NCBI GenBank assembly: GCA_021784265.1
Contig: JAJXTA010000091.1
Coordinates: 1 to 8,427 of the forward strand
From: a bacterium
GTDB lineage: Bacteria > Verrucomicrobiota > Verrucomicrobiia > Limisphaerales > J093
Direction: 5' to 3'
Length of the DNA stretch: 8,427 nt
Under the pieces are notes generated by a model. The model worked only from the letters and a program-made list of their open reading frames with translations. It searched no databases and had not been told where the DNA came from. Shown piece by piece: positions 6,289 to 8,427 of this stretch (its first letter is position 1; each line of letters starts with the position of its first letter). Both the position numbers and the translations under genes were made by a program.

Positions 6289-6777
6289 TCAAGGGGCGGC
6301 CTCGGCGTCGAGCCGGCGCAGGAGGGCGGCCATGGTCAGCGCCGTCTGCGCCGCCTCCGCCCCCCGATTGTGGCGGCGGCCCAAACACCGCGCCCGGGCC
6401 TGGTCTTCGTCGCCGAGCAGCAAGACCTCATGCGCGATGGGAACGCCGGTCTCCACTTGCAGCCGCGCCAGGTTGTCGGTCACCGCCCGCCCGATGAGGT
6501 CGGCGTGGGCGGTCTGCCCCCGCAGGATGACGCCCAGGCAAATCAGCGCCTCGTAGGGCGGGCGGCGGCACCGGGCCAAGCGCCCAGCCACCACGGGAAT
6601 CTCGAACGCACCCGGCACCCGCACGACGCGGAGAACCGTTGCCCCGGCCCGCTTCAATTCCCCCCGGGCGGCCCGGACCATCGCGTTGACGTACCGGGCG
6701 TTGTAGCACGAAGCGACAATGGCGAACCGGCCACCCCGCGGGGCACGGCGCCGAGTGGAAGGGAGCGGAGTCAGCAT
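6289..6777 (-). CDS. ribH: 6,7-dimethyl-8-ribityllumazine synthase
   Basis: A 162-residue lumazine synthase, typical length. It condenses 5-amino-6-ribitylamino-uracil with 3,4-dihydroxy-2-butanone 4-phosphate, the penultimate step of riboflavin synthesis, and normally forms cytosolic pentamers or icosahedral capsids. Recognisable segments are FAIVASCYNARYV (18-30), VPGAFEIPVVA (54-64), the active-site loop GVILRGQTAHADLI (82-95) with the proton-transferring His91, and NRGAEAAQTAL (137-147). The usual aromatic residue after that histidine's position (HFD in many homologues) is Ala92 here. The N-terminal 16 residues are basic and poorly conserved. The start is the ATG at 6777, without a visible Shine-Dalgarno. 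It follows ribBA by 44 nt and is probably cotranscribed; RibBA makes one of its two substrates directly. Confidence 0.95.
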   Translation of the reverse strand: MLTPLPSTRRRAPRGGRFAIVASCYNARYVNAMVRAARGELKRAGATVLRVVRVPGAFEIPVVAGRLARCRRPPYEALICLGVILRGQTAHADLIGRAVTDNLARLQVETGVPIAHEVLLLGDEDQARARCLGRRHNRGAEAAQTALTMAALLRRLDAEAAP

Positions 6778-6821
6778 AAAGCAGGCGGGCCAAACTCGCG
6801 GTGGCGCTACCGGTCCTGGGG

Positions 6822-8030
6822 TCAGATCAGATGCCCCATCTTCCGCCGTTTGGTGTCGAGGTATTTGGTGTTATGTGGATTGGGCGGGATGCGGATCGGG
6901 ACTTGCTCGACGATTTCCAGCCCGTAGCCCTCGAGGCCGACCACTTTCTTGGGGTTGTTGGTGAGCAGCCGAATGGTGCGCAGCCCCAGGTCCGCCAGGA
7001 TTTGCGCCCCCAGACCGTACTCGCGCAGGTCCATCCCGTAGCCCAATTTGAGGTTGGCTTCGACGGTGTCGTAGCCTCGTTCCTGGAGTTTGTAGGCCTT
7101 GATCTTGGGCGCCAAGCCGATCCCGCGGCCCTCCTGGCGCATATAGACCACCACGCCTCGGCCGGCCTCGGCCACTTGCCGCATCGCTTGCCGCAGTTGG
7201 GGCCCGCAGTCGCAGCGTTGCGACCCGAACACGTCACCGGTCAGGCACTCGCTGTGGACGCGGACCAACACGTTCTTGCGACCAGCGACCTGGCCGCAGA
7301 CCAGCGCCACGTGGTGTTGGTCGTCGAGCTTGGACCGGTAGAGGTGCAACTCGAACGGCCCGTATTCGGTGGGCAGCTTGACCACCTCGATCGGCTCGAC
7401 GAGCTTCTCCCGCGTGCGCCGGTACTTGATGAGGGCCTCGATGGTGCAGAGCTTAAGGCGGTGGCGCGCGGCGAACCGGCGCAGCTCCGGCAGCCGCGCC
7501 ATCGAGCCATCATCGCTCATGATCTCGCAAATGACCGCGATCGGCCGCCCGCCGGCCAGGGTCACTAAGTCCACCGCGGCCTCGGTGTGCCCGGCCCGTT
7601 GAAGCACCCCTCCCGGCTTGCCGCGCAAAGGGAAGACGTGCCCCGGTTGCGCCAAGTCTTCCGGCACTGCGGTCGGGTCCGCCATCACCTGGATCGTCCG
7701 GGCGCGGTCCCCGGCGCTAATGCCGGTCGAGATGCCGCGGGCGGCGTCCACACTGACCTGGAAATCGGTCTTAAAGGTCTCCCGATTTTGGACCACCATT
7801 TGCTCGATCCCCAGTTGCCGCAGCCGCTCCGAGGACGTGGGCACGCACACCAGACCCCGGCCGTACTTGGCCATGAAATTCACCCCAGCGGGGGTCACGA
7901 ACTCGGCGGCCATGACCAGGTCCCCCTCGTTCTCCCGGTCGGCATCATCGACTACAATCACCATCCGGCCGCGCCGCAGGTCAGCGACGACCGATTCGAT
8001 GCTGTCAAACGACTCACTTCGCACCACCAC
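6822..8030 (-). CDS. ribBA: Bifunctional DHBP synthase / GTP cyclohydrolase II
   Basis: A 402-residue fusion carrying both entry reactions of riboflavin synthesis. Residues 1-205 are 3,4-dihydroxy-2-butanone-4-phosphate synthase (ribulose 5-phosphate to DHBP plus formate), with DDADRENEGDL (R32, E33, E35, D37), PGHVFPLR (H131), RAGHTEAAVDL (H148, E150) and MSDDGSMAR. Residues about 210-402 are GTP cyclohydrolase II, with zinc ligands C262, C273 and C275 (HSECLTGDVFGSQRCDCG), RQEGRGIGL (298-306), the catalytic D334/R336 in MDLREYG, and TNNPKK. All key residues of both halves are present, so both activities are expected; some RibBA proteins elsewhere lose one half. The gene opens with three tandem GTG codons (8030, 8027, 8024) right after an in-frame TAG. 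An AGG lies 8 nt before the third, making 8024 a fair alternative start. No ATG is available before residue 23. It heads the rib cluster. Confidence 0.96.
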   Translation of the reverse strand: MVVRSESFDSIESVVADLRRGRMVIVVDDADRENEGDLVMAAEFVTPAGVNFMAKYGRGLVCVPTSSERLRQLGIEQMVVQNRETFKTDFQVSVDAARGISTGISAGDRARTIQVMADPTAVPEDLAQPGHVFPLRGKPGGVLQRAGHTEAAVDLVTLAGGRPIAVICEIMSDDGSMARLPELRRFAARHRLKLCTIEALIKYRRTREKLVEPIEVVKLPTEYGPFELHLYRSKLDDQHHVALVCGQVAGRKNVLVRVHSECLTGDVFGSQRCDCGPQLRQAMRQVAEAGRGVVVYMRQEGRGIGLAPKIKAYKLQERGYDTVEANLKLGYGMDLREYGLGAQILADLGLRTIRLLTNNPKKVVGLEGYGLEIVEQVPIRIPPNPHNTKYLDTKRRKMGHLI

Positions 8031-8135
8031 AGCCTAGCGCGTACCGGGCGGGGGTCGAGCCCAGAATCGGGCCCACGGGCGGCCAGGCGGCACTGCCCGA
8101 AGCCGAGGTGGACGTGGTTGGGGGGCATGGGCGCA

Positions 8136-8153
8136 AGCCGCTTTCAGGCGGCT
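8136..8153. repeat. 6-bp stem-loop in ribBA upstream spacer
   Basis: AGCCGC and GCGGCT form a perfect 6-bp stem with loop TTTCAG. It is the best-defined small hairpin of the spacer and is followed by CGAAACGTGCTCCCGC, leading into the 14-bp palindrome. Its role is unknown. Confidence 0.35.
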
Positions 8154-8166
8154 CGAAACGTGCTCC

Positions 8167-8180
8167 CGCCCGGCCGGGCG
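8167..8180. repeat. 14-bp perfect palindrome
   Basis: CGCCCGGCCGGGCG reads the same on both strands and is flanked by two overlapping copies of GCTCCCGC (8162-8169 and 8180-8187). It may be a protein-binding site, part of a dispersed repeat unit, or chance in a very GC-rich stretch. Confidence 0.35.
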
Positions 8181-8359
8181 CTCCCGCGGAGCCGGAACCG
8201 AGACTGCGGCCCCCGTCGAGCCGGCACACCCGCAGAGCGGGCTTGCCCGCCCATCGAAGCGGCTGCATCCTCAACAGGGTGTTACCGCATCCCAACGCGA
8301 CGGAGCGCGCGCGCCATGCCAAGCGAGCCAGCGCCGCGGTCGTGCCGAACCGATCGCTC

Positions 8360-8375
8360 GAGGGCTGTCGCCCTC
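8360..8375. repeat. 6-bp hairpin GAGGGC-TGTC-GCCCTC
   Basis: A perfect 6-bp stem with a four-base loop near the right edge. It is one of several short hairpins in the same spacer and has no adjoining T-run. It may belong to the same repeat unit as the palindromes at 8136-8250. Confidence 0.3.
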
Positions 8376-8427
8376 CGGCGGACGGACGCGAGTCGGCTGG
8401 AGACGGTTTGCCGCTTCGGCGCTGGGC

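Larger units (their letters stand above)
8031..8427. other. Palindrome-rich spacer upstream of ribBA
   Basis: About 400 bases with no convincing gene. Palindromic elements are dense. AGCCGC (8136-8141) pairs with GCGGCT (8148-8153). A 14-bp perfect palindrome lies at 8167-8180, flanked by two GCTCCCGC copies (8162-8169 and 8180-8187). GCGGGC (8237-8242) pairs with GCCCGC (8245-8250). GAGGGC (8360-8365) pairs with GCCCTC (8370-8375). A minus-strand frame is open from the right edge to 8014, but it is low-complexity (Ser/Gly/Arg/Pro) and would overlap ribBA. I find no FMN-riboswitch core motifs and no clear promoter. The style suggests a dispersed intergenic repeat. Confidence 0.45.

Noticed and set aside
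6801..7568. 255-codon plus-strand frame opposite ribBA
   Set aside because: Antisense to the conserved GTP cyclohydrolase II half; no domain is visible in its translation.
8014..8427. Minus-strand frame open from the right edge, ending inside the ribBA start
   Set aside because: Its translation is low-complexity Ser/Gly/Ala/Arg/Pro, it runs through several hairpins, and it would overlap ribBA. It reads like non-coding spacer, though a decayed gene end is not fully excluded.
8031..8427. FMN riboswitch upstream of ribBA
   Set aside because: I looked for the conserved RFN core segments on the minus strand and found none. The GCGGGC-TT-GCCCGC hairpin superficially resembles part of one but lacks the conserved junction sequences.

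Overview
This is a GC-rich bacterial chromosomal window in which every confident gene lies on the minus strand: six protein genes and one tRNA. The organism is probably a member of the Verrucomicrobiota. I infer this from the style of the RibBA and RibH proteins, the secreted DUF4038-type glycosidase, the near absence of Shine-Dalgarno sequences and the long non-coding spacers rich in short palindromes. Planctomycetota or Acidobacteriota cannot be excluded from sequence reading alone.

Reading from right to left, the direction of transcription: a non-coding spacer full of palindromes (8031-8427) precedes a compact cluster. The cluster holds ribBA (bifunctional DHBP synthase/GTP cyclohydrolase II), then ribH (lumazine synthase, 44 nt further on), a strong hairpin, a GNAT acetyltransferase of the phosphinothricin/methionine-sulfoximine type, and a PfkB-family sugar kinase whose start overlaps the acetyltransferase stop (ATGA). 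The two rib genes supply both branches that feed riboflavin synthase. The acetyltransferase and kinase appear translationally coupled to each other, and their link to riboflavin is only positional. Next, 92 nt on, comes a receiver-PAS-SpoIIE phosphatase (an RsbU-like response regulator), then tRNA-Pro(GGG) with its own plausible promoter.

The left third holds a 458-nt gene-free spacer (2489-2946) with stem-loops and a candidate promoter, then a secreted GH140-like (apiosidase-like) glycosidase. The last 700 nt have no recognisable gene. They contain a hairpin flanked by self-complementary 11-bp repeats, and a weakly supported minus-strand open frame that runs off the left edge.

I see no CRISPR array, transposase, phage gene or defence system. 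The most interesting points are modest: a Glu-to-Gln change at the expected catalytic position of the acetyltransferase; the coupled acetyltransferase-kinase pair beside rib genes; a repeated GGGGC(C)TGTTCT motif placed in and upstream of the glycosidase promoter; and the palindrome-dense spacer upstream of ribBA.
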